Below, piece after piece: positions 1 through 7,973 of a stretch of 44,359 nt of DNA. Source of the stretch: Bradyrhizobium sp. NAS96.2 (GTDB lineage Bacteria; Pseudomonadota; Alphaproteobacteria; Rhizobiales; Xanthobacteraceae); NCBI RefSeq assembly GCF_001908235.1, contig NZ_LGHK01000158.1, positions 1 to 44,359 on the forward strand, written 5' to 3'. A program made the position numbers and the translations under genes. Position 1 is the stretch's first letter, and every line of letters begins with the position of its first letter. The notes beneath the pieces are model-generated. The model saw nothing but the letters and a program-made list of their open reading frames with translations. It was not told the DNA's origin and made no database searches.

Positions 1-168
1 CTGCCGGCGGAACAGCGGCGCGCCGATCGCGGCTTCCAGCGCGCGGATCTGCTGGCTCAGCGGCGGCTGCTGGATGCCGAGCCGCGCCGCGGCGCGGGTG
101 ATGTGACCTTCCTCGGCAACCGCGACGGCATAGCGGAGATGGCGCAGCTCGATCATCAGGCGATCCAT
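1..168 (-). CDS. LysR-family transcriptional regulator, N-terminal part (cut by window edge)
   Basis: Only the first 56 codons are inside the window. They read as a LysR winged-helix DNA-binding domain: an ELRHLRYAVAVAEEGH start, then ITRAAARLGIQQPPLSQQI and the conserved RALEAAIGAPLF segment. The ATG at 166-168 gives MDRLMIELRHLRY; an in-frame ATG four codons later (MIELRH) is an equally good start. The gene is divergent from the chromate transporter pair with about 100 bp between them, so by the usual LysR arrangement it may control that pair and itself. The effector-binding domain is outside the window, so the inducer cannot be guessed. The family call is secure; the regulatory role is inference. 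Confidence 0.9.
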   Translation of the reverse strand, partial: MDRLMIELRHLRYAVAVAEEGHITRAAARLGIQQPPLSQQIRALEAAIGAPLFRRQ

Positions 169-268
169 ATGCAATAGATATGCAAATTCCTTTGTCCATA
201 TATTGGATATTTGGCACGCGGCCAACTAGAGTCGGTTCAAGAACGAACGAACCGGAGCCGCTCCGCCG
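169..268. promoter_or_regulatory. Divergent LysR / chromate-transporter control region
   Basis: This AT-richer stretch separates the divergent LysR and chrA starts. ATATGCAA occurs twice in direct orientation with 11-bp period (167-174 and 178-185), the first copy overlapping the LysR start. CCATATATTGGATATTTGG follows at 196-214. Such helically phased repeats suit a regulator-binding site, but no confident -35/-10 pair was picked out. Confidence 0.35.
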
Positions 269-835
269 ATGGACGCCATACCCGCCGCACAGACCACCAA
301 GCATGTCTCACCTGATGTCGGCGAATTGTTCACGGGCTTCTTCGTCCTCGGGCTGACCGGCTTCGGCGGCGTGCTGCCGCTGGCGCGCCACATGATGGTT
401 GAGAAGCGCGACTGGCTCAGCAGTGCCGAGTTCACCGACCTGCTCGGGCTCTGCCAGTTCCTGCCCGGCGGCAACATCATCAACATGTCGGTCGCGGTCG
501 GGCTGAAGTTTCGCGGCATTCCCGGCGCGCTCGCTTCGATCCTCGGCCTGATCGCGGTGCCGACCGCCGTCGTGATCGGGCTCGGCGTGATCTACAGCCA
601 ATTTGCCAACGATCCGGTGGTGCGTCATCTGTTCGGCGGCCTCGCCGCAGCCGCCGCCGGACTTTTGATCTCCACCGCGATCAAGATCGCCTGGCCGTTG
701 CGGCGCGATGTGCTCGGCCTGTTGATCGTCACGCTCGGCGTGCTCGCGATCGCGGTGTTGCGGCTGCCGCTGCTGCCGACGCTGTTGACGCTCGCGCCGC
801 TCAGCATCTTCTTGCGCGCGAGGCAGGCATCATGA
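269..835 (+). CDS. chrA: Chromate transporter, N-terminal-type half (short ChrA family)
   Basis: This 188-residue integral membrane protein belongs to the chromate ion transporter (CHR) family, in the short form where two separate half-size proteins replace the fused two-domain ChrA. The family pattern is visible: FFVLGLTGFGGVLPLARHMM near residues 25-45, WLSSAEFTDLLGLCQFLPGG with the PGG segment, then hydrophobic helices to the C-terminus. The second half follows with an ATGA overlap, which implies translational coupling and a heteromeric transporter. In known members the pair exports chromate or imports/exports related anions; the actual substrate here is inferred from family only. The divergent LysR gene is the likely regulator. 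Confidence 0.9.
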   Translation: MDAIPAAQTTKHVSPDVGELFTGFFVLGLTGFGGVLPLARHMMVEKRDWLSSAEFTDLLGLCQFLPGGNIINMSVAVGLKFRGIPGALASILGLIAVPTAVVIGLGVIYSQFANDPVVRHLFGGLAAAAAGLLISTAIKIAWPLRRDVLGLLIVTLGVLAIAVLRLPLLPTLLTLAPLSIFLRARQAS

Positions 836-1362
836 CCGCAACCCTCGTCACCCTCGCACTGATCTTCGCCGAGCTCTCGCTGCTCGCCTTTGGCGGCGGC
901 AACACCATCCTGCCGGAGATGCAGCGCCAGGTGGTCGACATCCATCACTGGATGTCGGCGCAGGAATTCGGCGCGCTGTTCGCACTGGCGCAGGCCGCAC
1001 CCGGGCCGAACATGATGGTGGTGCCGCTGGTGGGCTGGCATGTCGCCGGCTTCTCCGGCGTGCTGGTGACCTCGCTCGCCAAGTTCGGGCCATCGTCGCT
1101 GGTCACCGGCTTTGCGCTGCAGCTCTGGGAACGCTTCAAGGACCGGCCGTGGCGGAAAACCGTGCAGGCCGGGCTGGTCCCGGTCACCGCCGGCCTCGTC
1201 ACCGCCAGCGCCATCGTCATCACCCACGCCTCGGCCTCGAGCTGGGGCACCATCCTGATCGCGGCCGGCGTCGCGATCGCCACCACGACGACCCGCATCC
1301 ATCCGCTGCTCGCGCTCGCCGCCGGCGCGGTGCTCGGCCTCACCGGCATCGGCCAGCCGTGA
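832..1362 (+). CDS. chrA: Chromate transporter, C-terminal-type half (short ChrA family)
   Basis: This 176-residue membrane protein is the partner of the preceding ChrA half. It starts in the ATGA shared with the upstream stop. It repeats the CHR domain pattern: LSLLAFGGGNTILPEMQRQ near residues 13-31, WMSAQEFGALFALAQAAPGPN with the PGPN segment where its partner has PGG, and four or five hydrophobic stretches after that. The paired short proteins are thought to insert with opposite topology and work together in the inner membrane. No extra gene of a chromate resistance island is adjacent, so resistance as the physiological role is only an inference. Confidence 0.9.
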   Translation: MTATLVTLALIFAELSLLAFGGGNTILPEMQRQVVDIHHWMSAQEFGALFALAQAAPGPNMMVVPLVGWHVAGFSGVLVTSLAKFGPSSLVTGFALQLWERFKDRPWRKTVQAGLVPVTAGLVTASAIVITHASASSWGTILIAAGVAIATTTTRIHPLLALAAGAVLGLTGIGQP

Positions 1363-1572
1363 TGCGCGGCGCGTGCGCGCTTTCGCCGCAATGGATGCGT
1401 CGTCACGAGCAGCTATGTTGATGGTGCCATGATCGACATGTTGAGCATCAACACCCGCATTGCGCGCCTCGGCTTGCGCGCCGGACGTCTGCACGCAGGC
1501 ACTTAGCCGGCCGGCGATCGCGCGCCGTCCGGATTCTTCAGGCGTCATCAACATCATTTCAACCCGCCGTGT

Positions 1573-1591
1573 CGCGCGAAGCATTCGCGCG
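1573..1591. repeat. Short perfect inverted repeat upstream of rnk-like gene
   Basis: CGCGCGAA (1573-1580), GCA, TTCGCGCG (1584-1591) form a perfect 8-bp inverted repeat 43 bases before the rnk-like ATG. The rest of 1363-1634 holds nothing else recognisable. It could be an operator or a 5' leader hairpin. Confidence 0.4.
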
Positions 1592-1634
1592 CCGGCGCTA
1601 TCGCGCCTTCGATCAACCGCAAGGTCAAACCGAC

Positions 1635-2045
1635 ATGCCCCAGAGCATTCAGAATAGCTTTACCGCCCCGGCATTGCCGCCGATCGTCATCACCGCGAGC
1701 GAGGCGCATCGCCTCAGCGCGCTGGCCGATTCCAGCATGGCGGTGTTTCCGCGCGTGGCCCAGTTCCTGGCGCGCGAGACCGACCGCGCCCGCGTCGTCG
1801 CCGACGATGCCGACCTGCACGACGTGGTGCGCATGGGCTCGCGCGTACGCTATCGCGACGACGAGACCGGCGATGTCAGGGAAGTCGTGCTGGTGTATCC
1901 TCACGAAGCCGATATCGCGCTCCGCCGCATCTCGGTGCTGACGCCGGTCGGCGCCGCGCTGATCGGATTGTCGGTCGGCCAGACCATTGATTTCCAGACA
2001 CCGAGTCATCAGACACGTGCGGTGACGATTTTGGCGGTGGGGTAA
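1635..2045 (+). CDS. rnk: Rnk-type nucleoside diphosphate kinase regulator (GreA/GreB family)
   Basis: The 136-residue product matches Rnk in length and layout: a short N-terminal helical part (residues ~20-50, ASEAHRLSALADSSM) followed by a GreA/GreB C-terminal FKBP-like domain, recognisable from VRMGSRVRYRDDETGDVREVVLVYPHEAD and ISVLTPVGAALIGLSVGQTID (residues ~70-125). Rnk proteins bind RNA polymerase near the secondary channel and affect nucleoside diphosphate kinase levels in gamma-proteobacteria; the role in alphaproteobacteria is less defined. The reading frame is open upstream to 1569, but the ATG at 1635 gives the usual family length and N-terminus. It appears monocistronic, with a genus-type inverted repeat pair immediately after the stop. 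Confidence 0.88.
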   Translation: MPQSIQNSFTAPALPPIVITASEAHRLSALADSSMAVFPRVAQFLARETDRARVVADDADLHDVVRMGSRVRYRDDETGDVREVVLVYPHEADIALRRISVLTPVGAALIGLSVGQTIDFQTPSHQTRAVTILAVG

Positions 2046-2061
2046 GGGAGCCACCGGCGGA

Positions 2062-2232
2062 CAGGCTCCCTCCCCCCTTGTGGGGGAGGGTTGGGGAGAG
2101 GGGTGCCACACGGCAAGCTCTCTCCGAATTCGTGACATGCGAGCGCCATTGCGCGGTTGGTGCCCTCGTCAATGATCTCGCCCGGGGCCACCCCTCTCCC
2201 CACCCTCCCCCGCAAGGGGGGAGGGAGCCTGA
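2062..2232. repeat. Pair of GC-rich inverted repeats (~46-bp arms)
   Basis: A left arm at about 2062-2107 and a right arm at about 2187-2232 are near-perfect reverse complements (CAGGCTCCCTCCCCCCTTG... against ...CAAGGGGGGAGGGAGCCTG). Each arm also contains its own small hairpin around CCCTCCCCC. The roughly 80-bp centre holds no gene. This looks like one of the abundant intergenic palindromic elements of Bradyrhizobium-type genomes. As RNA it would form a long stem and may end transcription from both flanking genes. Confidence 0.75.
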
Positions 2233-2301
2233 CTGGTGTGCTCACCTCACTTGGGCAGGGCGCGATAGGCGAGCGCTAGGCAAGTGCTCGGTGACCACAC
2301 C

Positions 2302-2496
2302 TCACGCCGCCAGATGGCACTGCCCCATGTCGATCCCGTGCCTGCGGCCGCGGGCGATGCCTTCGGCGATCGCTTTCACAACAAGCTCGGCGTCGTCAGG
2401 CGAGAAGTGGTCGAGCGCCTACCACGCCCGCAGGATGTCGCGCGCGCGATCGAGGTCGCCATAGATTGCAAGGCGAGGAAGCGATTTGTTCGGCAT
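2302..2496 (-). pseudogene. Small conserved-looking protein gene with an internal amber stop
   Basis: Reading the minus strand from the ATG at 2494-2496 gives MPNKSLPRLAIYGDLDRARDILRAW, then TAG at 2419-2421, then in the same frame ALDHFSPDDAELVVKAIAEG and on to a TGA at 2302-2304. Without the TAG it would be a 64-residue acidic-helical protein with continuous coding character on both sides of the stop. One base change (CAG to TAG) would explain it. The family is not recognised. It may be a recently broken gene, a read-through product or a sequence error. The surrounding strand has no competing gene. Confidence 0.55.
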
Positions 2497-2627
2497 GTCG
2501 GTAGCTCCGAGCCGCAGCTGCGCCAGCCTAGCTCAACTGACCAAGCCGAGCCATGCATTCGGCAGCCGCGATCGCACGCTTTGCCGATCACCGGTGCATG
2601 GCGAGGGCGGCGGCGCCTGGCCCACTT

Positions 2628-3863
2628 CTATTCAAATCGCAACGCCGCGATCGGATCGAGCCGCGCGGCCTTCTGCGCCGGATAGAGCCCGAACGAGACA
2701 CCGACGAGGCCCGCGAATCCGCAGGCGATCATGATGGCCCACGGGCTGATGAGCACCGGCCAACCAGCATTCCATGCGATCGCGATAGCCGCGACCGCTC
2801 CCAGAATGGCGCCCGCGCCGCCTCCGATCAGTGAGAGGATCAAGGCTTCAATCAGGAACTGCCAGCGGATGTCGCGTCGGTTGGCCCCGACCGCCATGCG
2901 CAGCCCGATTTCCCGGGTCCGCTCGGTCACCGACACCAGCATGATGTTCATGATGCTGATGCCGCCGACCACCAGCGAAACCGCGGCCACCGCGATCAGA
3001 AGAATCCCGAGAGTCCGGACCGCGGCGCCGCGTGCGGTCAGCACGTCGGCCGGATTCTCTATCCTGAAATCACTGGAAGCATCGCGGCGAATACGGTGGC
3101 GCTGCCGGAGCAGTTCCTCGATCTCGCGCTGGACTTCCGGTCGCACGCTCGCATCGGCCAGCTTGATCGAAATGAAATCCAGGGCTTCGCGCGTGGTGCC
3201 GTGCACGGCACCGAGCACGCGGCTTTTTGCCGTTGACAGAGGAATGAACACGACGTCGTCCTGGCTGCGTCCGGCTGCGCCCAATCCCTTCTTGTCGAGA
3301 ACGCCAATCACCGTGAAGGGCACGTTGCCAATTCGAATGGAACCGCCGACGCCTGCGCGCCCGTCGAACACCTCGTCGACGATCACCGCCCCCACGATGG
3401 CGACCTTGGCGGCGGACACGGTCTCGTCGCCGTTGAACGCTCGCCCTTCGACCACTTGCCACTCGCGCGCAACCAGATAATCGGCATTTATTCCGGCCAC
3501 CAGCGTCTTCCAATTCCTGTTCAACGCAACCAGCGGCATCGATCGCGACAGCAACGGAGCCGCGACTTGCACGTTCGCCAGCTCGCGGCGGATCGCGGTG
3601 GCGTCCTCTTCGGTCAAGGTGGGCTGTGTTCCGGACTCGAGCCGCGCGCCCCCGGAGCTCCGCGCTCCGGGCAGAACCAGCAGGAGGTTGGCCCCCAGCG
3701 TGCGAATCTTCTCCGAGACCTCAGCCTGCGCGCCTGCTCCCACGGACACCATGCAGACCACGGCCGCGACGCCGACTATGATTCCAAGGGCCGTCAACGC
3801 ACTGCGCAACTTGTTTGCGCGAAGCGCGCGCGTCGCAATGCGCAGATTCTCCACGGGACTCAT
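2628..3863 (-). CDS. MacB/FtsX-type ABC transporter permease
   Basis: The 411-residue permease has the MacB-like layout: a membrane segment near residues 20-42 (LRSALTALGIIVGVAAVVCM), a large periplasmic core to about residue 285, then three closing transmembrane helices. The stretch ISIMNIMLVSVTERTREIGLRMAVGA at ~305-330 is the FtsX-domain signature, and the C-terminus ends in the usual PAQKAARLDPIAALR. Unlike full-length MacB there is no fused ATPase; that is the separate upstream gene, which overlaps by four bases. With the adaptor gene before it this forms a MacA-MacB type exporter using periplasmic mechanotransmission. The substrate is unknown (peptide, lipid, toxin or drug) and no TolC gene is adjacent. 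Confidence 0.92.
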   Translation of the reverse strand: MSPVENLRIATRALRANKLRSALTALGIIVGVAAVVCMVSVGAGAQAEVSEKIRTLGANLLLVLPGARSSGGARLESGTQPTLTEEDATAIRRELANVQVAAPLLSRSMPLVALNRNWKTLVAGINADYLVAREWQVVEGRAFNGDETVSAAKVAIVGAVIVDEVFDGRAGVGGSIRIGNVPFTVIGVLDKKGLGAAGRSQDDVVFIPLSTAKSRVLGAVHGTTREALDFISIKLADASVRPEVQREIEELLRQRHRIRRDASSDFRIENPADVLTARGAAVRTLGILLIAVAAVSLVVGGISIMNIMLVSVTERTREIGLRMAVGANRRDIRWQFLIEALILSLIGGGAGAILGAVAAIAIAWNAGWPVLISPWAIMIACGFAGLVGVSFGLYPAQKAARLDPIAALRFE

Positions 3864-4591
3864 GGATGAGATTCCTGGTTGATGACGTTCGGCCGCGAGC
3901 GTTCGCCCGCCGCCCGCTCGTCATGGACGATCCGTCCGTCATGCAAGGTGATCTGTCGCTGCGCGCGACCGGCCACCTCATTGGCGTGCGTCACCACGAC
4001 GAGGGTATGGCCATCGCGGTGCAGTCCGTCGAACAGGGACAGGATCTCCTCGCTCGTGCTGCTATCCAGCGAACCGGTCGGCTCATCGGCCAGGATGACG
4101 GCGGGATCGTTGACCATCGCGCGGGCGATCACGACCCTCTGCTGTTCTCCGCCTGAAAGCTGGTTCGGCCAATGATGACCGCGGGCCGCCAGACCCACGC
4201 GCGCGAGCGCATCCATCGCCCTGCGGCGACGTCTCTGGCGCGATACGGATGCGTAGACCAGAGGCAGCTCGACATTTTCCAGCGCCGTGGCCCGCGGCAG
4301 AAGCGTCGGCAATTGGAACACGAAGCCGATGTCACGGCTCCGGATGGCCGCGCGCGCGTCCTCGCTCAATTTTGCGACGTCCTGTCCTTTCAGCACATAC
4401 TCGCCGGAGTCGGGCCGATCGAGCAGTCCCAGCAGGTTCATCAGGGTCGACTTCCCGGAGCCCGAGCGGCCGCGGATCGCGACGAACTCGCCAGCCGCAA
4501 TCGAGAGCGACACGTTGGATATCGCAGAGACGACCGCTTCTCCGGACGGATACTGTTTGGAGAGAGCAATGGTTCGGACCAGAGGCTGCAT
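3860..4591 (-). CDS. ABC transporter ATP-binding protein (MacB/LolD type)
   Basis: The 243-residue ATPase carries all nucleotide-binding motifs: Walker A GRSGSGKST (residues ~41-49), the Q-loop in DIGFVFQLPTLLPR, signature LSGGEQQR (~144-151), Walker B VILADEPTGSLDS and the switch histidine in VVVTHANEVA. TGSLDS is typical of the MacB/LolD/FtsE branch. It starts 15 bases after the adaptor stop and overlaps the permease by four bases, so the three are a coupled operon. It would work as a homodimer on the cytoplasmic face of a permease dimer. The substrate cannot be deduced. Confidence 0.93.
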   Translation of the reverse strand: MQPLVRTIALSKQYPSGEAVVSAISNVSLSIAAGEFVAIRGRSGSGKSTLMNLLGLLDRPDSGEYVLKGQDVAKLSEDARAAIRSRDIGFVFQLPTLLPRATALENVELPLVYASVSRQRRRRRAMDALARVGLAARGHHWPNQLSGGEQQRVVIARAMVNDPAVILADEPTGSLDSSTSEEILSLFDGLHRDGHTLVVVTHANEVAGRAQRQITLHDGRIVHDERAAGERSRPNVINQESHP

Positions 4592-4606
4592 CTTGAAAAT
4601 CCGGTC

Positions 4607-5956
4607 TCAGAAGCCGAGACGAATGCCGAAAGAGCGTTTGACGGTTTGCGCATCGGCGACCCCGATGATCAGACGCTGGCCCTCCGCAAGCGGACCTTCC
4701 AGGAGCTCTGCCCCATTGTCATCGGTCGCGCCCAGCTTGACGGCAAGCGGCTTCGGTTGTCCGTCATCACCGACGAGCCAGACGGTTGCGGCTGCCTTCA
4801 ACGAAGCCGCCTCGGCCTGCCCCTGACGTGCGGATCGAGAACCGGCCTCGACTGGTCGGAAACGCAGCGCCTGGCCGGGAATCTTGAGCACCTCGCCGGT
4901 ATCGCTGACCACGATCCGAAGTTGCGCGGTCATTCCCGGCAGCAGCAGAAGGTCCGGATTCGATGTGGAGACGATCGTCGTATAGGTGACGACGTTCTGC
5001 ACGACCTCGGGTGATTTGCGGATCTGCAAGACCCGTCCGGTGAACGTCCGATCCGGAAAGGCATCTACCGTGAACAGGGCCGTTTGCCCGACTTTCAATT
5101 GTCCGACGTCGGCCTCGTCGACCTTTCCGTGCACCTCCATCTGGCGCAGATCGTTGGCGATCTTGAAAAGCGTCTTCGCCTCGAGGCTGACGGCGACGGT
5201 TTGACCCGGGTTGACGTCCCGCTTGATGATGAGTCCGTCGATCGGTGCGCGAAGCACGGTGCGATCCAGGTCAACCCGTGCCTGCTCGAGCACCGCCTGC
5301 CTCTGCTCGGCGACGGCCTGCGCATTCTCGAGATTGGCCTCGGCCATGTTTCTCTCGGCATCGGCAATCGCAATGGCCTGCGCCTTCATCTCGATCTGCT
5401 CGAGAGAAGCACGCAGCTCGCCCGCCCCGGCATCACGCAGAGCGCGAGCCTGGCCCAGGTCACGCTCGGTGCCGCTGCCGGTGCGCATCAGCTCGGACTT
5501 GCGCCGGAACTCCCGCTCCAGCTCATCCTGTCGCGCCCTGATCGACGCCGACTGCGCCTCCGCCTGCTTTCTGGCCGTGTACGCGTTCGCAATCGCGACG
5601 ATTGCGCGCTCCAGCGCGGCCTTCGTCACCTGTGTCGCCGCGTTCGCCACCCGAAGCGCAGCCCTCGCTTCATTGACGCGCGCGGAAAAGATCTCCTGAT
5701 CGAGCTGCGCGATCGGCTGGCCGGCCTTGATGGCATCGTTGAAATTGACGAAGACCTCTGCAACTCGCCCCGAGAGCTGCGAGCTCACGTCGACGCTGAT
5801 GACGGCCTCGACGGTGCCACTCGCCTTGACGAGAGTCGAGACGCTGCCGCGTTCCACGGGCGCAGTGAGATATGTCGGCGCCGGCTTGTCCAAGCCGTAG
5901 GTATAGCCGAGCCCGAGAACCAAAGCGCAAAGCAGAACCGCCACGAGCAAGCGCAT
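4607..5956 (-). CDS. Periplasmic adaptor of a MacAB-like exporter (HlyD/RND-MFP family)
   Basis: The 449-residue membrane fusion protein has an N-terminal membrane anchor (MRLLVAVLLCALVLGLGYTY), a barrel-sandwich start (VKASGTVEAVISVDVSSQLSG), a long alpha-hairpin region rich in Ala/Glu/Arg at about residues 90-220, the returning lipoyl half (LDRTVLRAPIDGLIIKRDVN) and beta-barrel/membrane-proximal domains to the end. It would link the inner-membrane permease to an outer-membrane channel encoded elsewhere. The ATG at 5954-5956 is preferred over a TTG seven codons upstream because it directly precedes the hydrophobic anchor. It is the first gene of the three-gene operon. Confidence 0.92.
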   Translation of the reverse strand: MRLLVAVLLCALVLGLGYTYGLDKPAPTYLTAPVERGSVSTLVKASGTVEAVISVDVSSQLSGRVAEVFVNFNDAIKAGQPIAQLDQEIFSARVNEARAALRVANAATQVTKAALERAIVAIANAYTARKQAEAQSASIRARQDELEREFRRKSELMRTGSGTERDLGQARALRDAGAGELRASLEQIEMKAQAIAIADAERNMAEANLENAQAVAEQRQAVLEQARVDLDRTVLRAPIDGLIIKRDVNPGQTVAVSLEAKTLFKIANDLRQMEVHGKVDEADVGQLKVGQTALFTVDAFPDRTFTGRVLQIRKSPEVVQNVVTYTTIVSTSNPDLLLLPGMTAQLRIVVSDTGEVLKIPGQALRFRPVEAGSRSARQGQAEAASLKAAATVWLVGDDGQPKPLAVKLGATDDNGAELLEGPLAEGQRLIIGVADAQTVKRSFGIRLGF

Positions 5957-6055
5957 GTGGCTGTGATCCCGTATCAAGCTTTCGCCCCGTCGTCGGCGCC
6001 GTCAACTTCCGCCGGCGCCGGAACGGATGGTCAATTCAAATCCGTCGAACCCGCA

Positions 6056-6397
6056 CTACGGCACCTGTGACGCCTGGAAGCAGGCAACGTCGTACTGGGA
6101 GACGGAATGATCGGGATTGCCGACGCCTCCAGGCTGCGCCGTCGGATTCCCCGGGTTTCCGGCATATACGATCCCGTTTGGTGTCGTCGGAAGGGGATTG
6201 AACGGGGAACCACCGCCGTTCGCCGATCCGCCCGGCCCGCCACCGACGCTACCGGTGTTGCATGCGATGCCGTTGTTCGAACCGGGTTGTCCCGTGCCGC
6301 TGGTCGTAGATGGATGGGGATTGGCGGCGAGTGCGACACCCGCCGATGCAAGCAGCAGGCAAGCGCCAAAGGCAAGCGAGGCTGTCATGCGTTTCAT
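6056..6397 (-). CDS. Small secreted Gly/Asn/Pro-rich protein of unknown function
   Basis: The product is 113 residues: a clear signal peptide (MKRMTASLAFGACLLLASAG, cleavage likely after VALA-A near residue 24) and a mature part rich in Gly, Asn, Pro and Ser with two Cys (IACNTGS and DVACFQAS) that could form a disulfide. An upstream in-frame ATG exists, but the ATG at 6395-6397 has GGGAG seven bases before it and sits at the signal peptide. It lies 99 bases upstream of the exporter adaptor on the same strand, so co-transcription is possible. No family function is recognised; the composition suggests an extracellular or periplasmic protein. Confidence 0.7.
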   Translation of the reverse strand: MKRMTASLAFGACLLLASAGVALAANPHPSTTSGTGQPGSNNGIACNTGSVGGGPGGSANGGGSPFNPLPTTPNGIVYAGNPGNPTAQPGGVGNPDHSVSQYDVACFQASQVP

Positions 6398-6831
6398 CTG
6401 TGCACTCCCTTTCAAGTGTTGCGCATTAAAAGGACTGCGCGGGGAGTTCCGACGGAAAGCGGGGCCTTAACCTATGTTATTGTCGTCCCGCTGGAGCCTA
6501 ACTGCTAACCAACACTGAGGAGCCGAGATTATTTCCAAACGATCCGGATTTTTCGGATTACCACCTCCTACGTTCGCCTCGGTCCGCGCCGTCAGCATCT
6601 TATCCTACCACGGCGCGACGACGCCAAATCTGACTTATCCGTCACAAACTAACCCATTCGTCACGAGCGATGTGACGTCCTTAGAAAACCCACCCGATGG
6701 TTGTAGAAGCGTCGGCGCCAATCAACGCCGTGCACGCTGTGGCGTTATCGACGCCCGTGCGTTATCGCCGGGCGCGCCGATTAGTCGTGGCGCTCGAGAT
6801 CACGGCACACGCATGCTCAAGAAGGGAAATC
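6398..6831. other. Intergenic region without a supported gene
   Basis: About 430 bases between the small secreted protein and the inverted repeat at 6832. It must hold the promoter of the minus-strand secreted-protein gene. A short ATCCG...CGGAT palindrome lies near 6540-6560. A 73-codon plus-strand frame at 6672-6893 has no ribosome site or coding character and was not called. Confidence 0.5.
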
Positions 6832-6868
6832 GGATCATGATGCGAAGACAGTCATCGCATCATGATCC
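6832..6868 (-). terminator. Perfect 14-bp inverted repeat after the reductase gene, possible terminator
   Basis: GGATCATGATGCGA (6832-6845) and TCGCATCATGATCC (6855-6868) are perfect reverse complements with a 9-base loop. The element begins 40 bases past the stop of the minus-strand reductase, and the minus strand then reads GATTTCCCTTCTT, only weakly T-rich. Terminator is the simplest reading; a dispersed palindrome or an operator remains possible. Confidence 0.5.
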
Positions 6869-6908
6869 CGGGTACAAGCATGCCGTCGCTTGATCGACGC
6901 TGCTCGGA

Positions 6909-7973
6909 TTACTCCGCGCCGGAGCCGCCCTGCACGATCTTCTCGTTCAGCTTCTGATCGACGGTCTCGACGGTGCGGTCGATCTCGGCGCTGGGGTTAC
7001 CGAGCTGGTGCGAGATCAGCTTCACCAGGAGGTCGACGCGCTCGATGAACGGCGCGCCGGCCGCGACCGCGCGGGCCGCCGATGACGGCTTGAGCAGGCT
7101 TTCCGCCGCCTTGGCGTATTTCGCGAACGGCACCTGATCCGCCGGATCGGCGCCGAGCTTGCGCGCGATGCCGTCGACATGGTCGTAGATCGCCTGCGAG
7201 CGGCTGAGATCGCCGTGCACGGCGTCGCGGATCGATTGCGGCTCCGTCGGCGTGATGCAGCGGTAGTTGCCGGTCAGCAGCATCGACCACTTGGCCAGCG
7301 GCACGAACAGCGAGTCGAATACTTTGAGCTTCACCGGAACGTCCTGGCCGTCGAGCGTCACCGCATCGATGTCGGCTTCGAGCTCGCGCAGCACCTTGTT
7401 GTGCTTGTCGTCGGCGAAGGCGGAGGCCTTGAAGTTGGTCGGCAGGCCGACATGCAGCACGTTGGCCTTCTCCTCCGGCGGACGGAACGCCTGCGGGTCC
7501 GGCGAGCACAGCGTGACGAGGCCCGGCTCGAAGCGCTCCCACACCTGCGCATTGGTGTAGGCCTCCTCGAGATCCATGCCGGCGAGCGCGGGGATCCGCT
7601 TCAGATACGGCAAAGGCGGCATGTTCATGATCGACAGGCACGGCAGCTTCGCCGCCGCGATCTTGATCATCAGCACGCGAACCGTGTGGTTGGTGTATTG
7701 CGGCTCCTGCATCGCGAGGCCGACCATGTCGTAGCGCGACACGTCGACATCGGCGGGCGTGACGGCGTCGAGCTTGCCCGGCAGGTCGCGCGAGAAGATC
7801 GAGCGATGCTCCTTCTCGTCGCGCAGCTTGATGCGGACCTCGGTGCCCTCGCGGTTGATCAGATCGGCGGTGTTCTTGCGGCACACCAGGGACACATTGT
7901 GCCCCGCCATCAAGAGCTTGGTCCCCAGCAGCGAGCCGTAGGAGGCTCCAAGAATCAGAATGTTGCGCGCCAT
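6909..7973 (-). CDS. Ketopantoate-reductase-like (ApbA/PanE family) NAD(P)-binding protein
   Basis: The 354-residue product begins MARNILILGASYGSLLGTKL, a Rossmann fold with glycine motif GASYGSLLG at residues ~8-16, followed by LLMAGHNVSLVCR, as in PanE/ApbA enzymes. A C-terminal helical domain follows (about residues 200-320), including LAKWSMLLTGNYRCITP. It is longer than PanE (~300 residues) and diverges from it, so ketopantoate is unlikely to be proven as substrate; a dehydrogenase acting on a 2-oxo acid or related compound is more cautious. The start is set at the ATG of MARN with GGAGAG just upstream; the frame stays open further 5'. It is divergent from a double TetR regulator, which probably controls it. 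Confidence 0.8.
   Translation of the reverse strand: MARNILILGASYGSLLGTKLLMAGHNVSLVCRKNTADLINREGTEVRIKLRDEKEHRSIFSRDLPGKLDAVTPADVDVSRYDMVGLAMQEPQYTNHTVRVLMIKIAAAKLPCLSIMNMPPLPYLKRIPALAGMDLEEAYTNAQVWERFEPGLVTLCSPDPQAFRPPEEKANVLHVGLPTNFKASAFADDKHNKVLRELEADIDAVTLDGQDVPVKLKVFDSLFVPLAKWSMLLTGNYRCITPTEPQSIRDAVHGDLSRSQAIYDHVDGIARKLGADPADQVPFAKYAKAAESLLKPSSAARAVAAGAPFIERVDLLVKLISHQLGNPSAEIDRTVETVDQKLNEKIVQGGSGAE

Noticed and set aside
2062..2232. Insertion-sequence remnant bounded by the inverted arms
   Set aside because: Only about 80 bases lie between the arms, with no transposase fragment; it fits a palindromic intergenic element.
6672..6893. 73-codon plus-strand frame
   Set aside because: There is no ribosome site, and its end lies in the 14-bp inverted repeat. 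Composition is not protein-like.
6909..7973. Calling the reductase panE
   Set aside because: It has the Rossmann start of that family but is longer and diverged, with a transporter/TetR context rather than pantothenate genes.
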